From positions 2,108,001 through 2,172,000 of the forward strand of contig CM066300.1 in NCBI GenBank assembly GCA_033807695.1: DNA of 64,000 nt. Direction: 5' to 3'. Both the position numbers and the translations under genes were made by a program. How positions within the stretch are numbered: the stretch's first letter is position 1; every line of letters starts with the position of its first letter. This DNA comes from Daedaleopsis sinensis. Its lineage: Eukaryota > Basidiomycota > Agaricomycetes > Polyporales > Polyporaceae. Of this stretch, positions 46,065 to 58,753 are shown piece by piece. The notes under the pieces are model-generated. The model made no database searches. It saw only the letters and a program-made list of their open reading frames with translations, and was not told where the DNA came from.

Positions 46065-47435
46065 TCATCATCGATCGCGCACGCCCGCACGCCCCTTTCA
46101 TCTCGTGCCACGGAAGGATCCTGCCCCGCAGGCGCAGACGTGTACTGAGACCGGGGCAGATCTGGCTGCGTCCCCGAAATCGGTCTTCTCGCCATAATCT
46201 CTATCTTGCCATCTTGATCGCGAAATAATCATCCCCCCCGGGCCCCCACTGCCAGTCCCCCACCCCCACCCTCATCTCATCTTGCATCTCCCCATCTCCC
46301 CAGGCTCACAGGCTCTTCGTGGCGTCCGAAACATGTCTCTCGTTACTTCACCTGCCGGCTACCCGCTAGCTCCCCCTCGCTCCAGCAGTATCGTAGGTAA
46401 TGTTTATACGCGCCCTAATCGCTTCGCTGTGCATACGCTTGTTTGTCCTGCCGACCCGGCGCACGAAGACATGTATCGGTACCTGCAGTGTATGTAGAGT
46501 AGATGTGCGCCCCACGCCCCACGCTACAGTATACGTACTCACCACGCCCCGCGGCCGAGCACCCACATCGAAGTTGTTGACGCAATATATCACTATTGTT
46601 TGGCATCCGCATCCGCGTCGTGACAGCACCCACCGCTCGCCACTTCAAGCTTCCGCGCTTCAGCTTCACCTTCAGGGTTCAAACGCTCACACTGCGCGGT
46701 GTTCGTTCCATGAGTTTTATTCGGATTGTGGTGGAGGGGGATGGGTGTGTGGGTACAGGAAACGATGCGGGCACAGCCCTCCCATCTTCCCAGGATGTGG
46801 ATGATAGTAATGCGAGTACATCTCGTAGGTAATGATGGCAAGGAGTGTTGGGCGGTGGTGCACGCACGTACGTGCGCTGGCGGGGGCGGGGAGAGCCTGC
46901 TCCGAGACGGCGCCAACAGGACACAGTGCACACGGCGCACAGCCAGGCTCGCTGGGTCTGCACGATGCTGATGGTGTGGTTCTTGTAACTTGTTGGTGTG
47001 ATGATAGGCGGCAGGAGGCGAGGTCCGCCCAGGCGGGCTCAACCCGCCTCGAGCTTCCCGGCCGTCCCAGAGTGGAACGCGCCCGCGGCATCGTACAACA
47101 CCCCCGAGAAAGTGAATCCCTGACCGGCACGGCGGGAACGAAAAAAAAAGTGTGGAAGACAAGTGGGAGAAGGCAAGAAGAAGGGTGACTAGTGTCTCTA
47201 TGCGGCAGGCCCGATGAAGAGGCGGAGGGTGGTAAAGTATAGTGGATACTCAGTAGCGACACAAGATCCCGGAGAATAAGAATACAAGCAGCAGCATCCG
47301 TTGCCTCGACCATGCACGAGGCCATACGCGGAACATTACGACGAGTCTTTCATGATGGTGGACGGTTGGCGGGGACAGAAAGGAGAGGAATTCGGGCCGG
47401 GCGCGGGTTGTGTGTTCTGTATGTTGTTTAGCGTG
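46065..47435. other. Convergent intergenic region
   Basis: 1.37 kb between the 3' ends of Ies1-like copy B and the Ser/Pro-rich gene. It contains GC-rich low-complexity sequence and TATA-like/AT islands (46480-46600). No coding potential with family support. Confidence 0.5.
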
Positions 47436-48768
47436 TCAGAATGCCCCAGGGAGCTCCAGGACGGGATGCGAGAACCCGATGCGGGCGCGCTGCGGCAGCT
47501 CTGGGGGCGCGCTGTGCCGGCGGCTCTTGCGTTCGGCCTCGTCCTCCTGGTCGATCTGGCCGGGGGCGGGGACTGCGATCTGCGGAGGGAGCGTGCGGCG
47601 GCGGAGGCGCGAGAGCATGTTGTGCGCGGTGCGCTCGCGGGTGCAGGCCGTGAACGCGAGGAGGTTCGACTCCGTGAGCTCGACGGGGGACGCGGACTGC
47701 GTGCGGGGAACCACAGTCGTCCTAATCTCGAGCCGCGGAGCTAATGGAGACCGAGGAGATACCGGCGGAAGGCAGGGGGATGGCTGGGCGATCTCGACCT
47801 TGGGCGCCTTCGGGGCCTCCCTAGTCGGGAAACGCAGGCGACCAACACCGTTCGGCAAGGCAGGCCGGGACCTCGCGGCGGGCTGCTCAACCTCCTTCTT
47901 CTGAGGGACGGGCTGCTCTGCACGTGGTGACGCACGGAGGAATGACGGAAGGCGCATGGATGGACGCGCAGATCCTTCGTGTGCAGGTGCGGCGACATGT
48001 CCGTTGGAACTGAGGCGAGCGGTGATCTGATCGAGAGAAGGGAGAGGCTTCCTTTTCGTGGTGATGACAGACTTGAGAGGGGCCTTGATATGCATCTCTC
48101 CAGGAAGACGGAAGTCGACCTGCTCGACCCACGGCTTGCAGTCTGGGCCGGAAACCATGCCGAGGGAGAGGGCCTCGAAGACCTCGAGAGGGGACTTGAG
48201 GCCGGGCGAGGGCAGGGAGTAGTGGAACACTGCTGGAGACTCGGGAGGAGTAACCGGCATGAGGGTCGCAGACGGGGAGGGCGGAGCCTGCACTTTGGAT
48301 AGGAAGAGCGCACGGCGTTCCACTTGGGGCAGGAGGAACGGGGCCATTAGGCTCGGAGAAGGTGGCGTTAAGCATGAATGAACACTTACTCTGCTTGCTC
48401 TTGTGAACCTTCAACGCAATCTCCTTGCGGAGATCGGTCGGTTTCTTACTTCCCAAAGCAGCGTTCCTATCGCGCGAGGCCTGCAAGAGGGCTTCGAACC
48501 TCTCCCTTTCCAGACCCTTGCCGGTGACGAGTGCCTCCTTTGGCCGCAGAGGGGAGAGCTGCCTCGGGGAGACCGCGCTGGGAGGAGGAGGCGAAAGCAG
48601 CGTGGGGCGGAAGCTGTCGGAGTCATCGCTGAGGAAGGAGCACTCGGAGAAGGGGGAGAAAGGCTCCGGGCAGGGTTCCTCTGGAGAGGCGAGCGAGATG
48701 GAGATCTCGGGGACAGGAGAAAGGGCGAGAGGCATGTTTACGCGGCGGATGACGGGGGACAGAGACAT
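47436..48768 (-). CDS. Uncharacterised Ser/Pro-rich protein
   Basis: Two exons with an in-frame junction (HKSKQ joined to MERRALFLSKVQAPP across an intron of about 59 nt near 48390-48332). About 425 residues, mostly disordered, with many SP and TP dipeptides (LSPPPPSAVSPRQLSPLRP; PVTPPESPAVF). More conserved-looking segments are KGLERERFEALLQASRDRNA, VFEALSLGMVSGPDCKPWVE and SNLLAFTACTRERTAHNML; the last is probably a helix. Codon bias is strongly coding. I do not recognise the family. The start is the ATG at 48768; the open frame before it lacks an ATG. Confidence 0.65.
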
Positions 48769-49528
48769 TGGCAGACTTGCTTGCGAGAGAGAAAGAGGGC
48801 GACCAGCACCAGTGAACACTTGTCACGAATGTTGCACCGGTAAGAAGGCCGGGAGCAAGAAGTTGAAGTAAGGAAAGGAAGAGAAAACAGCCCAAGAGCT
48901 GGCACCACACGACCCAGGAAGAGAGGATGAAAGGAAAGAGAGAGAAAGTACGATGGGCGGAGGATCAGACCAGCTTCATCTCATGTTGGCCCCGGCACAG
49001 CAACCACAACATCTCTCCATCCTCCCCGCCCCATCACCCACCGGCCGACCCTCGCACTCACGGCCCCGACCCGGCCATGCCCCGGCCGGCCTTGGCACGT
49101 CTGGCCTGTCTCCCATTCTGCTCGCCGCCATTCCGCTCGCTGCCCGCAGTACCACTACTACTAGTGGCTGACGTGGCCACTGCGCTCGTCGCAACCTGCG
49201 CTGCGACGTCCGCCCTCGGACTTAGTCTCCGTTTCTAACCCGCACGCGTCTACAACCTCAAACACTTGAAATGCATCAGCGAGCTGATGGGCATTCTGAT
49301 CTCTTGGGCTTGGGGTCTCTTCATGTCTGACTCTGAGTCTCCCATGCTTGTCGCGGATGTAAGAAGGTGTAAGCAGCCCGCAGTGTGACCGAAGATGAGC
49401 GCATTGAATCGACTGATGACGAGGCACCGCGCGTCGCCACGCCACTACTAATGTGGTTACTCGTTCCTCAAAAGGCGTACAACCGCTTCCATGCATTTAT
49501 CTCAATACAACGCCTGCTTCGTTTGGAT
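48769..49528. other. Intergenic region between the Ser/Pro-rich gene and LYS1
   Basis: 760 bases with the promoter of the Ser/Pro-rich gene (-) and the LYS1 3' flank. C-rich between 49000 and 49200. No gene supported. Confidence 0.5.
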
Positions 49529-50803
<1,275 letters not shown>

Positions 50804-50888
50804 GGTGGTAGATGGTAGACGTGTCCTAGATCCTCCAGCTGAAACTTTCGCTGCATTATACTTTCCTACGCGGATTCTGGAGTCAGAG

Positions 50889-50895
50889 TGACTCA
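50889..50895 (+). promoter_or_regulatory. Gcn4/Cpc1 site TGACTCA in the LYS1-KAE1 promoter
   Basis: Perfect TGACTCA, 86-92 bp upstream of the LYS1 ATG and 108 bp from the KAE1 ATG. This is the consensus of the general amino-acid control factor Gcn4 (Cpc1/CpcA in filamentous fungi), known to drive lysine-pathway genes in yeast. Confidence 0.65.
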
Positions 50896-51002
50896 GACGC
50901 GCCTACGCGAGCGATAAGATTAGATAGCCGCCATCCAGTTTCGAGATCTGAGGCGAGTACTAACCTCGACTTGCCCTGCAACCACGACCATTCCGTCCAA
51001 AT

Positions 51003-52553
51003 ATGCCTGGCCGAGTCCGGAAGCGTTCTCCTCTGAAAGCACCAGGTATGGGCACATACTCTGATGTCGCATCACTAGCTGAGCAGTGCACAGAGAGGCC
51101 ATACATCGCTCTCGGGCTGGAGGGATCAGCGAACAAATTCGGGGCGGGCATCATAAAGCATTCGCCGGACGGCTCGACAGATGTGCTCTCCAACGTCAGG
51201 CATACTTACATTACACCTCCTGGCGCAGGCTTCCTCCCACGAGATACCGCCCAGCACCATCGCGAATGGGCGTTGACAGTCATCAACGATGCCCTCGCAA
51301 AGGCCAATGTGTCGCTGCATGATATTGATTGTATCTGCTTTACGAAGGGTGTGTTGCGATGCCCGAGGAACCGTCTGCCTGGTCGATCTCACCGCTTTGC
51401 TATCCAGGTCCAGGGATGGGTGCACCCTTGGTCTCTGTCGCACTGGTCGCGCGCACGTTGTCGCTCTTGTACGACAAGCCATTGGTCGGCGTGAACCACT
51501 GCGTAGGACGTGAGTGCGCACTGTGCTTCTGGCAGTCCCATGCGTGACATCCTTCACAGACATTGAGATGGGCCGCCAGGTGACGGGCGCACAGAACCCC
51601 ATCGTGCTGTACGTCTCGGGGGGGAACACGCAGGTCATTGCATACTCGCAACAATGCTATCGCATCTTCGGCGAGACCCTCGACATCGCCGTGGGGAACT
51701 GCCTCGACAGGTTCGCCCGGGTCATCGACCTGAGCAACGATCCTGCCCCAGGATACAACATCGAACAGGAAGCAAAGAAGTGTGTTCACCGCCTCGCTGA
51801 TAAGAAGCCCGTATATTGAGTGATGTCTGCACCAGAGGGAGACGGCTCCTCCCACTGCCCTACACCACGAAGGGCATGGACATCAGCTTGTCGGGCGTCC
51901 TGACGTCGACCGAGGCGTACACATACGACAAACGCTTCCGGGCGAATGGCCCGTCCGCGGACGACGGCGAGGACATCATCACGCCGCAGGATCTGTGCTT
52001 CTCCCTGCAGGAAACGGTGTTTGCGATGCTCGTCGAGATCACGGAGCGCGCGATGGCGCACATAGGGAGCAAAGAAGTGTTGATTGTAGGCGGTGTGGGA
52101 TGTGAGTGCTTTCCTTGAACCTTGCGCTACCACCGCCGGCGTGCGCTGACGGGATCTCCGCGCGATGCTCGTCGACCTCGACCGCCTCGCGCCCGTTGGC
52201 TGCGCAACGCAGGTAATGAGCGGCTGCAGGAGATGATGGGCATCATGGCGGGCGAGCGTGGAGGCAAGGTCTTTGCCACGGACGACCGGTACGCAGCACA
52301 TGCGTCGATACGATTTGCTCCGATAGTCATGCACGGTGACGTCCTCGTTTTTTTTCCAGATTTTGCATCGACAACGGCATCATGATCGCACAGGCGGGAC
52401 TTCTCAGCTTCCGCATGGGATTCGAGACTCCTCTGGCCAAGAGCACATGTACTCAGAGGTTTGTAATGTGGCCTCTACCGATGTGGTGACATAATAATCT
52501 GACGTGCCCATAGGTTCAGGACAGATCAAGTCCACGTCGCATGGAGAGCATGA
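51003..52553 (+). CDS. KAE1: tRNA N6-threonylcarbamoyladenosine synthase subunit Kae1 (OSGEP)
   Basis: Catalytic subunit of the KEOPS complex that makes t6A37 on ANN-reading tRNAs. ASKHA-fold motifs: [54 protein letters not shown] and the metal-binding NHCVGHIEMGR (two His, H-X3-H). [42 protein letters not shown] and [17 protein letters not shown] follow. About seven or eight exons; the last junction gives [12 protein letters not shown] and stop. The N-terminus has a 28-residue lead ([12 protein letters not shown]) before the family's usual start; an apparent 41-nt intron there was rejected because it breaks frame. Divergent from LYS1. Confidence 0.94.
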
Positions 52554-52764
52554 GCTTTGGAAGACGGATTACGAGGAGAAGCGAATGTAGTATTTTTGAA
52601 CTGTATTGGTACGTAACAGCTGTGTCTATCTATGACATTGAATTCAGCCGAGGCGAACTCGTATAAGACGCCTATGGTTTAACGGACATAACTCGATAAA
52701 TTAGCGCAGAACTATAGCAAAGCGTTCATATACACGACATAGATCATTCATAGACCGTCAGCGG

Positions 52765-53868
52765 TCAAGCACTGGCAACGTGCGCATCCACCAACTTCCA
52801 GCCCTCTGGGTCCGAGCTCTGGAGCTCCTTCGCCAGAATCTCGTACCGATCCCACCACCAGCCGTTGACCTCCTCATACTCGCCCCCGGTACCACGCGGT
52901 CGCTTCCAGGGCTTGTCATTTAGGATGTAGTGAAGGCAGTGGACCTCGTTGTCGTCCCACAGCTGCGGGTGGATAACACGCAGCGTCTTCAGCGCGTTGT
53001 ATCGCCACGACAGCGGCCGCCAGCGGCCGTCGAAGTAGTCGGCGAGCAGGTCCTGGTCAGGGAACCTGTAGTCCGCGATGCGCGTCGACGTCTCGATCGT
53101 GTGCGTGATGTCTTTCAAGATGTCGGTGGAGGGGTTGAGCACGACGAGGCCGGAGTTGAGCAGGCGGTACGGAGCCGGCGAGGACTCCGTGATCTGGGGC
53201 GGCTCTGCCTTGGGGTGCTCGACGGCGGTGTGCGCACAGTTCGCCGGGATCCTGTGGGGCAGATTTGTTCCTGTTCAGCACCCCAAACGTGGAGGCGGAG
53301 ACGAGTACGTACCACTCCGGGGGATAGTGCGACAGCTTGCGGGGATTGCACGCGCACACGTGGGCGGCCGCAATCCAGTCCTTCTCGAGCTCTGTGTCGA
53401 AGAGGTCGTCCATGTTGCGCATAACGATCATGTCGGCGTCCAACATAACCACTCGCTATGATAGGGAGCTAATCAGCATTCTGTGGAAGCGGCGCAGAAG
53501 ACTAGTAGAGGACTGACATCATACTCGATCAGTTCGAACGCTCTATGGAGAATACACCCATCAATGTGGTGTCTAGACGTCTGTTGTATCCTATCCACGC
53601 ACCTCAGTTTGGTCCAGGTATCTTGAAACCGAGCGTCGTGGTCCGCTAGCTTATATTTGCCCTCGGAAGGCTGGAGGTGGTCTATGTCCCGGATAATCAT
53701 GCCTCGCTTCGTCACCGCTTCGCGAGCTTCTCGCGATAGACTTGGCGTGGCCATTACAACCAGGGGATATTTCGCGCCCACCGAGACTAAACAATCATGG
53801 AGAACGAGGACACCGGGGAGGTAGCCGGGGGCGGTGAGTAGAGTGACATATGCCTTGCGAGAGGACAT
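52765..53868 (-). CDS. Glycosyltransferase family 8 (glycogenin/galactinol-synthase-like)
   Basis: Starts MSSRKAYVTLLTAPGYLPGV, typical of GT8 enzymes of the glycogenin/galactinol-synthase type. The donor-binding DXD motif is in VVMLDADMIVMRNMDDLFD. NSGLVVLNPSTDI and DQDLLADYFDGRWRPL are the other GT8 signatures, and the C-terminal HYILNDKPWKRPRG is a conserved end block. Four exons, including a 25-nt exon (AFELIEYD) before the DXD exon. About 300 residues with no signal peptide or membrane segment, so cytosolic. There is no long glycogenin-type C-terminal tail. The donor sugar is not determinable. Converges on KAE1. Confidence 0.87.
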
Positions 53869-54527
53869 GGCGAGGGATGCTGAGGAGGACAAGGGACGTA
53901 TTCCCAGAGGATGCGGTGACTACTCGGGGCTGGCTAACATTTTATACTAGGCTGAGTCAAGGGTCGGAGTGTGCGGTGAGGCGATAATGGCAGCATTGGA
54001 AAAACTGCAGATGGGCGGGATTCGATCGCACGCCGCGAGGTAGACATCGATCAGGATCGCCGTGTCCCAGTGCCACCGCCCGCGGGCTGTCGGCGCGGAG
54101 GGCGAGCAGATACCAACGTTGCCCAGCAGCCCCAGCTCAGAGTCAGTGTGGGTAACAACACCCGCAACCGTTGTGGTTCAACACGCGGGCAAGTCCAGGC
54201 GTGTATAGGGCCCGCAACGCCACTAAATGTGCGCAGTCACTTCCCATCCGCTGCAACGCTCACTCTCAGGAGAGCGGATGCGGAGGCTGGGCGGTTGAGA
54301 GGGCGTCTGCAAGGCGTCAAGAAAGATGTGCGGCACTGTGCCCATATTGCTTCGCCATCTGTTCGGACGCTGCCAGTGCCACCTTGCTGAACAGTCGATA
54401 CTCCTTGTATACATGAGACTCATGCGCATAATGACACTGTAGCGTCTGTGATATACATCAATGCGTGGTGCGACTGGTAAGAGGGAAAGCATGCATCATG
54501 CGACGACAGAGTAGCAGGGAGGTCGAT
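53869..54527. other. Intergenic region between GT8 and RPS28
   Basis: About 660 bases with the GT8 promoter (-) and the RPS28 3' flank. A B-box-like GATCGAATC (minus strand, near 54025) was examined as a tRNA and rejected. Nothing else recognised. Confidence 0.5.
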
Positions 54528-54921
54528 CTACCGCAGGCGACTGATAAGGTGCAAGAACGTCTCGGTTTCAGAAACCTGCTGGAGCGGAGAATGGAAAGGA
54601 AACGCACCGAGCCTCACGCTCACTCTCCAGCAGAGCCAAGATGTCCTTCTCGCGGACAGGGCCCTTCACGTTCCGGATGATGGTCCGGGTGGGGTCATCC
54701 ATGAACTCAACCCGAACCTGAGTGACACCACCGCGAGAGCCGGTGCGCCCAAGGACCTGTTGCACAAAACGTATGCCAGTTAGAAAATGCGCAGGAGAGT
54801 GTGGCTTGTTGGTAAACCTTGACGACAGTCGCGAGCTTGACGGGGGCTTTTGATGACGAATCCTAATTCAATGGTTAGTTCTCATGCAGCAGGTGTAGAT
54901 ATGAACATCAAGGCTCACCAT
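54528..54921 (-). CDS. RPS28: 40S ribosomal protein S28 (eS28)
   Basis: Component of the small ribosomal subunit near the mRNA exit. Exons: 54921-54919 (ATG only), 54862-54818, 54756-54608 and 54540-54528, giving 210 nt and 69 residues. The product reads [20 protein letters not shown], then [37 protein letters not shown] and the universal end EREARRLR. All joints restore the known protein exactly. The 13-nt last exon supplies the last base of Arg plus RLR and stop. It is unusually fragmented for so short a gene. Intron-rich, short ribosomal-protein genes are common in basidiomycetes, but an ATG-only first exon is notable. Confidence 0.95.
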
Positions 54922-55469
54922 GTTTTTGCTAGAGGAGGGACCGAGGGCGAAGCTGGCGATGTGTTTTGGTTCGGTGTACTGGACAGAAAAATAAGGTTCA
55001 CCTATGTGCAGGGGAATGCAACCCCGACCGGTAGATGCCGGTGGCTGGAGCGCTCACCAGGCTCCATCCCAAACCTCGTGCTTACTGTAGTCTGCTTACT
55101 AGTTACTGCACACAGCAAAATTCGCCTAAAGCTACCATGGGCTCATCCAGGACTCATCAGGTTGCTCGCGACCAGCAATTGCTGGTCAGACCAGGTCGGA
55201 CCGCGCGCATCAATTGGGCATGCCGGAGTAATCACAGTTCCTTCGTTCTGCTGCTACAAAGCAGTAGGGTCATCGTGAGCTGACCAGCGTCAGAATTTGT
55301 ACCAGGGTCCAGCTATAGCTAGCAGCCACGGAGACTCTTATGTCCGTTCAAGACTCGGAATCGTTTGCCGACGAGCTGATACGAATGAATTAATAACACT
55401 GTCTGAACCTACGAGTGCACTATGTAAAAGTAAAATATGTCCTCGATCTCTACGCATCGATATTAAATA
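54922..55469. other. Upstream region of RPS28
   Basis: 548 bases; the RPS28 promoter and 5' UTR lie here, with the lipoyl synthase 3' flank at the other end. 55360-55470 is AT-rich. No additional gene. Confidence 0.5.
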
Positions 55470-56973
55470 CTACACCTTGGCCGTGGTCTCTAATACCTCG
55501 TCCGCGACAAGGTTTGCAGTCCTTTTCTCGGTTCCCTTGCCCCGCAGAACGTTCTCAATGAAGTACTCTCCAGCCTGGAAACAAAGTTGATTGGCGCGGG
55601 CAATACCGATGATATGAACGAGACTGACCTTGTAGCTGCTGCGTACAAGCGGCCCACTCGCAACGTACAGGAAGCCCATGTCCTCGGCGACCTGCCTCCA
55701 CCGGTCGAACTCTGCGGGCTCTACATACCGCTCAACCTTCATGTGCCGCTTCGTGGGCCGCATGTACTGGCCGAATGTGACCACGTCCACATTAACCTTG
55801 CGGAGCTCTGGTTGACAGGGGTTTTGATCAGGAACGCCCATGTCGCCATATTGAAAGCCCGAACTGACCTCGCAGAGCATCCATTATCTGCTCCTCGTTC
55901 TCGCCGACGCCGAGCATGATGCTCGTCTTCGTGACGCGCACGCCTTGCTTCTTGGCGTGTTCAAGGACCCGCAAACTCTGTCTGAAGGTCGCCCGACGGT
56001 CCCGAACGAACGGCGTGAGCGCCTCGACCGTCTCGATATTGTGGGCGTAGACGTCAAGGCCAGATTTTGCGACAATTGCCACATGTTCCATGTTCCCGGC
56101 GAAGTCACCGGTCAACGCTTCAACCAGGATGTGAGGGGCTCTTCGTAAAACGTAAGTACGCGAAGGGGGTTGAAACTAAAAATTGTTGAACCCACTTCTG
56201 CTTTAACTTCATGATGGTCTCAGCAAAGTGGTGAGCTCCGCCGTCCGCGAGGTCTGCAGGAAGTGCGTAAGAAGGTGCTGCGGTAGTTCCGACGCAGCGT
56301 CTTTACCATCTCGATCCACGCTCGTCAGTACGATGTAACCCAGACCCCATCGACTGATCGCCTCTGCTGTGTGTTCAGGTTCGTGAGGATCGAGCGGCGG
56401 GGGCGCTCTGGATGTCTTGACGGAACAGAACCTGCAGCCTCGTGTGCATGTGTCGCCCATGAGCTGCCCATGCCGTCAGCACTCGCAGTCTGAGTCGGGT
56501 TCCAAAGAGGAAGCGCACCATAATGGTTGCGGTCGCCGCTCGCCGACCTTCCGCCTCAGAAACGCCCTCTTTCCCTCCCCAACAGTCTCCGATGTTCGGA
56601 CACCGAGCCTCCTCGCAAACGGTATGAAGGTTCAAACCGCGCAGGTCCTTCTTTATCTTCGAGAAGGATGCGCCCGTAGGAATACTGGTCTTCAGGTAGG
56701 ACGGGAGTCTAGGACTGTGATCGAGGCCGTGCATAATTAGTACCGGACCAGGCGGACTGCACGAGACAACGGGAGCACTGACGTCTTCGCATTCCCCAGA
56801 ACAACTCGTTCGGGGACCTTGTCCGCGATGAAATCGTCCAATGAAGGGCCTTCTGCAAGATTCTGACTGAAGCTGGTCTTGGACGAAGACGGCGTGGCCA
56901 GACACCGTACTTGCGGCCGGAGTGCACGAGCTACCCGTACTGCAGACGAGATGTGGGACCCTGATCGTTGCAT
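55470..56973 (-). CDS. LIP5: Lipoyl synthase, mitochondrial
   Basis: Radical-SAM enzyme inserting two sulfurs into octanoyl-lysine of the pyruvate and 2-oxoglutarate dehydrogenase subunits and H protein. The N-terminus ([20 protein letters not shown]) is a mitochondrial signal. The auxiliary cluster motif CX4CX5C is [12 protein letters not shown]; the radical-SAM CX3CX2C is CTRGCRFC in [49 protein letters not shown] and [19 protein letters not shown] are family blocks, and the terminal [15 protein letters not shown] includes the conserved RSSY Ser cluster ligand. About five to seven exons, about 390 residues. Its start is 225 bp from divergent CMC1. Confidence 0.95.
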
Positions 56974-57116
56974 GGCGACTAACACAAAGACTCCAACGGC
57001 GAGCCTGGTTGAGGAAGGTGAATGGGCTGAGGCAGAGCTGAAGCTCAGCTGCAATGGATCTGTCATGGCGTTACCGCCGGCATGCCCTTAATGGACAGAC
57101 GGGCGCTCGATCGCGT

Positions 57117-57121
57117 CCAAT
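57117..57121 (+). promoter_or_regulatory. CCAAT box between LIP5 and CMC1
   Basis: CCAAT 78-82 bp upstream of the CMC1 ATG in a 225-bp bidirectional promoter. HAP-complex sites of this kind drive respiratory genes in fungi. Both flanking genes are mitochondrial, so the placement is plausible, though a 5-bp match is weak evidence. Confidence 0.35.
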
Positions 57122-57198
57122 CGCGTCGGTGCGGTGAGCCGTCCGCCCATCCTTCCCCTTTCCTCCACCCGTTGCGCTCCGACTGGTACTGGCTTGTC

Positions 57199-57577
57199 AT
57201 GGACACGCTTTCTCGTCGTGAAGAGGAAACGCTACTCAAGAAAACCAAGGAGAGCGCGTTGAAGCAATGCGATACAGTGGTAAAAGGTACCGGTTACCCC
57301 AGACCTACGTCTTTCCACACTACAACTCGCTTGGCTAGCATTTGCCGAATGTGCTGAAGGCCGCACATTCTCTGTTGCATGGGAGTGCAGGCAAAAGTAC
57401 AAGGCAGTCCAGGACTGTATGCTCCAGTAGTAAGTGCTGAGAATTACACGGAAGTCTGACAGGACCGTTGACTTTGCTTCCTGCAGTACTGGACCTGAGG
57501 CTATGGCAGCCGTACGCGCAGAATACTTGCGCCTACGAAATGAGCAGCAACAGAAGGCCTCACTCGCTGCTTCATAA
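57199..57577 (+). CDS. CMC1: COX assembly mitochondrial protein, Cmc1-like (twin CX9C)
   Basis: Small copper/COX-assembly protein of the intermembrane space, imported by Mia40. Three exons: the first starts at 57199 and encodes MDTLSRREEETLLKKTKESA. The twin CX9C motifs are CDTVVKAFAEC (the joint G|CA makes Ala) and CRQKYKAVQDC, separated by AEGRTFSVAWE. The C-terminus is a charged helix (AVRAEYLRLRNEQQQKASLA). About 90 residues with no import presequence, as expected for Mia40 substrates. The stop is TAA at 57575-57577. Other twin CX9C families are possible, but spacing and the SVAWxC wording fit Cmc1. Confidence 0.88.
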
Positions 57578-57735
57578 TCATGACACGACAGCTACACGCA
57601 CGACATCTCTCGACAGCGCGCAAGGACGGTTGGCGAGGGCCAAAAATGTAGACGTTACACGATAATAGTGGGGCATAATACGGTAATAAATCTTCATGAT
57701 ATCCAGGTCTGTACACCCATCCCCCGTGAAAGCTG

Positions 57736-58753
57736 CTACTTCCCGCCGGCGGCCACCCATTGCTGGCGAAGGGCCATGAGAGAAGTAACGAAACTGGCGA
57801 TGTGGAATTAGTTTCCTTCACATTGTCACAACGGACAGCTGAAGACTTACCCAAAGATACCGAGGACGCCATCGTTGAGGTTGACCAGACCAATGTTGGT
57901 CGCCGGAATCCAGACATCGAGGAGGTCGATGATGAACTGGTAGCGGACGGCTTCACGAGCGACCTGGAGGCTCTGGAGCTTGATGTCGCGCTCCGTTTCA
58001 AGGCTCTTCTCGGCCCAAGTCTGGCTTTGGAGCTTCTTGACCTCGTTAGCAAGCCTGCCAGCCTATGCGCAACTGTAAGCAAGCAGGCAGGGATAGGGGG
58101 CGCAGGGACAGGCACAAACCTTGAGGAGACCATGCACGATACTGAACACGATACCGGTGAACCAGAATTGCATGATACGCTTGTTGAGCTTCTGAGATGT
58201 GGAGGGCGCCAAGTTGTAGAACTTGATGGCATTGGCCTGAAGGCAAGTAGGGCGTGAGGTGAAGCTGACATGAAGGGTCATACAGTACTCACCCAGGCGA
58301 GCTGGTCCAGGAGCAGGTAACCGAAGTATCCAACCTGTCTTCCAATGGCTGTGATACGCTCTCCGGTCTCCCCGGGAGCAGCCAGGGCCTTCAGGACGGC
58401 CTGCGCGTTCTCCATGAACTTGCCGATGCGCAAGACTAGGAGGGTATCGTCGGCCGATAGCCCGACCAGAGGAGATAGATCGGCACTTACGTTTACGCCC
58501 GAGGGCGAGGTGCGACTTCAACGCGTCCCATCGTGCTGCTTGGATTTTGTAGCCACGAGAGAGCAGGAACCAAGCAAAGAATCGCGCGAAGTACTGGACA
58601 CCGCGGTACACCTGCAGCCGAAACGCTTCAGCATGAATCTCCAATCGGGGAGGTATGAGGTCATACCTTGTCTCTCCCAAGGGTCGTACTGAGAACCTTG
58701 AGCGACTGCGAGGTGACCGGATGGAGAACTACTTGCGACGCGACGCTGGTCAT
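57736..58753 (-). CDS. PEX11: Peroxisomal membrane proliferation protein Pex11
   Basis: Membrane-elongation factor for peroxisome division. The first exon encodes MTSVASQVVLHPVTSQSLKV to GRDK, and the next begins VYRGVQYFARFFAWFLLSRG, the conserved amphipathic Pex11 helix region. Then LGRKLLRIGKFMENAQAVLK, AIGRQVGYFGYLLLDQLAWA and a C-terminal hydrophobic segment (YQFIIDLLDVWIPATNIGLV, GIFGFVTSLMALRQQW) with a short lysine end (AAGGK). About 240 residues, five exons. It converges with CMC1 (158 bp apart) and diverges from fumarase. Confidence 0.93.

Noticed and set aside
46593..47325. Minus-strand open frames of about 190-200 codons
   Set aside because: Composition is repetitive and the frames overlap each other in different phases; no domain and no splicing support.
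51045..51090. Possible 41-nt intron (GTATGG...GAGCAG) near the KAE1 start
   Set aside because: Removing it shifts the frame and destroys the conserved [12 protein letters not shown] segment; reading through keeps it.
53995..54075. tRNA-like B box GATCGAATC on the minus strand
   Set aside because: The T-stem has a mismatch, no A box matches TRGYNNARNNG at the right distance, and no acceptor stem pairs.
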